From Clostridiales bacterium (lineage in GTDB: Bacteria > Bacillota > Clostridia > Oscillospirales > CAG-272): 34,587 nt of DNA. Location: positions 1-34,587 of the forward strand of contig CAKJZF010000088.1 in assembly GCA_918290775.1 (NCBI GenBank). Reading direction: 5' to 3'. The notes under the pieces are model-generated. The model had not been told where the DNA came from. It saw nothing but the letters and a program-made list of their open reading frames with translations, and did not search any database. Position numbers and translations under genes: made by a program. Shown in pieces: positions 33,010 to 34,587 of this stretch; position 1 is the stretch's first letter, and each line of letters starts with the position of its first letter.

Positions 33010-33767
33010 CCGTTTCACAACTTTATGACATTCTGAATCAAAGAATTCCGCAGTCCCTCTCCTGCGATTGGGATAACGACGGGTTGATGTGCTGTCCCGA
33101 GCCGGATCGGGAGGTGCGCCGGGTGCTGGTCTGCCTCGACGCAACGGCGGAGATGGTTGAAAAGGCGATTGCCGAAGCCTTTGATGTGATCCTGACGCAC
33201 CACCCGCTGGTGTTTCATAAGCTCCCGGCGCTCGATCCTTCCGATCCCGTTGCGCGGAAATTGATCCGGCTTGCCCGGGCGGGCGTTGCTGTGATGAGTT
33301 TCCACACAAGGTTGGACGCGCTTGGGGGCGGCGTCAATGATGCGCTTGCGACGCGACTCGGCTTGATCGACGCGATTCCCTATGGAGAGGAGTCGATCGG
33401 TCGCGTGGGGCGTTTGCCCGTTCCCGTGCCGCTTTCCGATTTCGCGGAGCTGGTCAAGCGTGCGCTCGGCGTTCCCCATGTGGTTGCAGCCGACGCGGGG
33501 AAACCCGTGTGCCGCGTGGCTGTGGTGGGCGGTAACGGTTCCGATGACGTTCGCCTGACCGAAACAACGGGAGCGGACACCTATGTGACCGGGGAGATCG
33601 CCGCGCACCATCTGACCGACGCACCCGAGCGCGGGATGAATCTGATTGCCGCCGGACATTTTTACACCGAACATCCCGTTTGCGAAGTGCTTGCTTCCAT
33701 GGCTTTGGAAGCGGATTCCGCCTTGCAGATCGAAATTGCCGTGAGTAACCCTGCACGGGTTCTCTGA
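33006..33767 (+). CDS. Nif3-like dinuclear metal-centre protein
   Basis: A 253-residue member of the NIF3/YqfO family, ring-shaped hexamers with a two-metal site. Its role is debated, with GTP cyclohydrolase-like or regulatory roles proposed. Visible features are SCDWDNDGLM (about 19-28), the metal-binding LTHHPLVFH (63-71, His65 and His66), FHTRLDALGGGVND (about 99-112), VAVVGGNGSDD and the C-terminal metal-ligand segment AAGHFYTEHPVCEVLA (about 218-233). It is the short form lacking the inserted PII-like domain found in the Bacillus protein (about 370 residues). It is translationally coupled to trmK by a four-base overlap and followed 18 bases later by the phosphoesterase-like gene. Confidence 0.93.
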   Translation: MTVSQLYDILNQRIPQSLSCDWDNDGLMCCPEPDREVRRVLVCLDATAEMVEKAIAEAFDVILTHHPLVFHKLPALDPSDPVARKLIRLARAGVAVMSFHTRLDALGGGVNDALATRLGLIDAIPYGEESIGRVGRLPVPVPLSDFAELVKRALGVPHVVAADAGKPVCRVAVVGGNGSDDVRLTETTGADTYVTGEIAAHHLTDAPERGMNLIAAGHFYTEHPVCEVLASMALEADSALQIEIAVSNPARVL

Positions 33768-33785
33768 AACAGAAAGGAAAGACCT

Positions 33786-34457
33786 ATGACTTATGTGATT
33801 GCCAATCCCTGCGGAAACGCGGAACAATTTGAACGGTTGCTCCGGAAAATTCATTTTTCCGACCGTGACCTGCTTTATGTGATCGGAAATATCGTGGACT
33901 ACGGTCCCGCGCCGATGGAGTTGATTTCGGATTTGAGCGTTCGCGCCAACGTTTACCCGATTGCGGGGGAACGGGATTATCTCGCGGCGCAGATGCTCTC
34001 CGGATTCGATCGCATGAATGCCGGAAAGACGCCTGAACCATCGTTCGTATCCGACATGAGCGACTGGGTGCGCAACGGGGGCTTACCGACCATGGAAGGC
34101 TATCGCGCACTGGACGAAGAGGGGCGCGAGGGCGTTCTCGATTATCTTGGAGAGATGGCACTCTATGAGATTGCCGAAGTCAACGGCAAAAAATATATTT
34201 TGCTTTATGCGGGCGTGGCGGACTACGAAAATGGAAGCGACCTCGAGGACTATTTACCCGACGATTTCTTTTCGGATCCGCTCCCGAAGGATCGACGGCT
34301 CTTTGATGATGCTGTCGCGATTGTCGGCGGCGTTCCGACCGAGAGCGGAAAGATTGAGCGTGGGGAAGGAAGTATCTTTCTCGATTGCGGCGCCAAAGAC
34401 GGCGGTTCGCTTGCCGCGCTCTGCCTTGAGACCGGCGAGGAGTTTTACGCAGAATGA
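33786..34457 (+). CDS. Calcineurin-type metallophosphoesterase homologue, apparently catalytically dead
   Basis: A 223-residue protein aligning by pattern along its length with PrpA-like Ser/Thr phosphatases, but with nearly all metal ligands changed. The usual DxHG is NPCG (residues 7-10). GDxxDRG is GNIVDYG (34-40). GNHE is GERD (61-64). The later HAG is YAG (near 141-143). GHTPT is GGVPT (near 180-184). The fold-specific parts remain: FERLLRKIHFSDRDLLYVIG, IFLDCGAKDGGSLAALCLETGEEFY. It is therefore likely a pseudoenzyme kept for binding or regulation, not a decaying gene, since the frame is intact. GAAAGGAAAG precedes the ATG. It follows the Nif3-like gene by 18 bases and overlaps the next gene by four (ATGA), so it is part of one operon. 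Confidence 0.75.
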   Translation: MTYVIANPCGNAEQFERLLRKIHFSDRDLLYVIGNIVDYGPAPMELISDLSVRANVYPIAGERDYLAAQMLSGFDRMNAGKTPEPSFVSDMSDWVRNGGLPTMEGYRALDEEGREGVLDYLGEMALYEIAEVNGKKYILLYAGVADYENGSDLEDYLPDDFFSDPLPKDRRLFDDAVAIVGGVPTESGKIERGEGSIFLDCGAKDGGSLAALCLETGEEFYAE

Positions 34458-34587
34458 TTCGCAAGAATGATCGGATCCGCCTTTCGGTCACCGATCTGAA
34501 TAATCTCGGTGTCGGCGTCGGGCATCTGACCGACGCCGGCGAACAGAGCGGTATGACCGTTTTCGTTCAGGGAGCGGTCACGGGAGA
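34454..34587 (+). CDS. TRAM-domain RNA (uracil-5-)-methyltransferase, 3'-truncated by window edge
   Basis: The first 44 residues fit the N-terminal TRAM domain of the RlmD/RumA-like 23S rRNA uracil-5 methyltransferases: a charged start (MIRKNDRIRL), VTDLNNLGVGVGHL, then TVFVQGAVTG, corresponding to the usual 'GxGV ... FVPGALPGE' pattern. The rest, including the methyltransferase and iron-sulfur regions, lies beyond the window, so RlmCD, RlmD and TrmA-like alternatives cannot be separated, and a stand-alone TRAM protein is not excluded. The ATG overlaps the stop of the phosphoesterase-like gene (ATGA), indicating coupled translation in the trmK operon. Confidence 0.7.
   Translation, partial: MIRKNDRIRLSVTDLNNLGVGVGHLTDAGEQSGMTVFVQGAVTG

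Overview
The window looks like a chromosomal piece of a Gram-positive, Clostridia-type bacterium, probably an uncultured gut or anaerobic lineage. The signs are AGGAGG-type ribosome sites, eight readable housekeeping-type promoters that all have exactly 17-base spacers, tRNAs with encoded CCA, the Firmicutes pair trmK / Nif3-like, a DUF1858 protein, and no outer-membrane genes. The taxon is inferred; no rRNA is present.

Layout. 1-2480: the 3' part of murC converges on an RlmI-type rRNA methyltransferase gene, with a shared bidirectional terminator. 2481-3688: a 1.2 kb gap holding a GC-rich, hairpin-dense block that looks like a structured RNA read leftward from a consensus promoter, then an AT-rich stretch with two matching 15-bp palindromes, then a strong rightward promoter. 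3689-17616: seven tightly packed genes, the most striking part of the window. They encode a 1297-residue secreted solute-binding protein, a permease pair, an NHL-TPR-TM-Yip1 protein, a 1223-residue secreted DUF5696-type protein, and a second permease pair whose members carry unusual insertions. No ABC ATPase is encoded, so a shared MsmX-type ATPase elsewhere is presumed. I read this as a polysaccharide or oligosaccharide capture, processing and import system of unknown substrate.

17850-22126 is a three-gene polysaccharide operon (priming sugar-phosphate transferase, GT4 glycosyltransferase, O-antigen-ligase-like protein). Next come tRNA-Leu(CAA), a small membrane protein, two tandem CNNM/CBS (HlyC/CorC-type) membrane proteins, and a leftward DUF1508 (YegP-like) protein. 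27598-27893 is a tRNA-Gly/Arg/His cluster with one consensus promoter. Directly behind it (27900-31000) lies what looks like a decayed mobile element: tandem GTACC-containing repeats, a large leftward polyvalent phage-type protein with an ADP-ribosyltransferase-like domain and no intact 5' end, a nested 71-codon gene with an excellent ribosome site, and a 92-bp array of small hairpins separated by ACATCAC.

31104-34587 returns to ordinary chromosome: an XRE/zinc-ribbon regulator, a DUF1858 protein, trmK, a Nif3-like gene, a calcineurin-fold phosphoesterase homologue in which nearly all metal ligands are replaced, and the start of a TRAM-domain RNA uridine methyltransferase gene cut by the window edge.

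All assignments come from reading the sequence and remembered family patterns; no database search was run.
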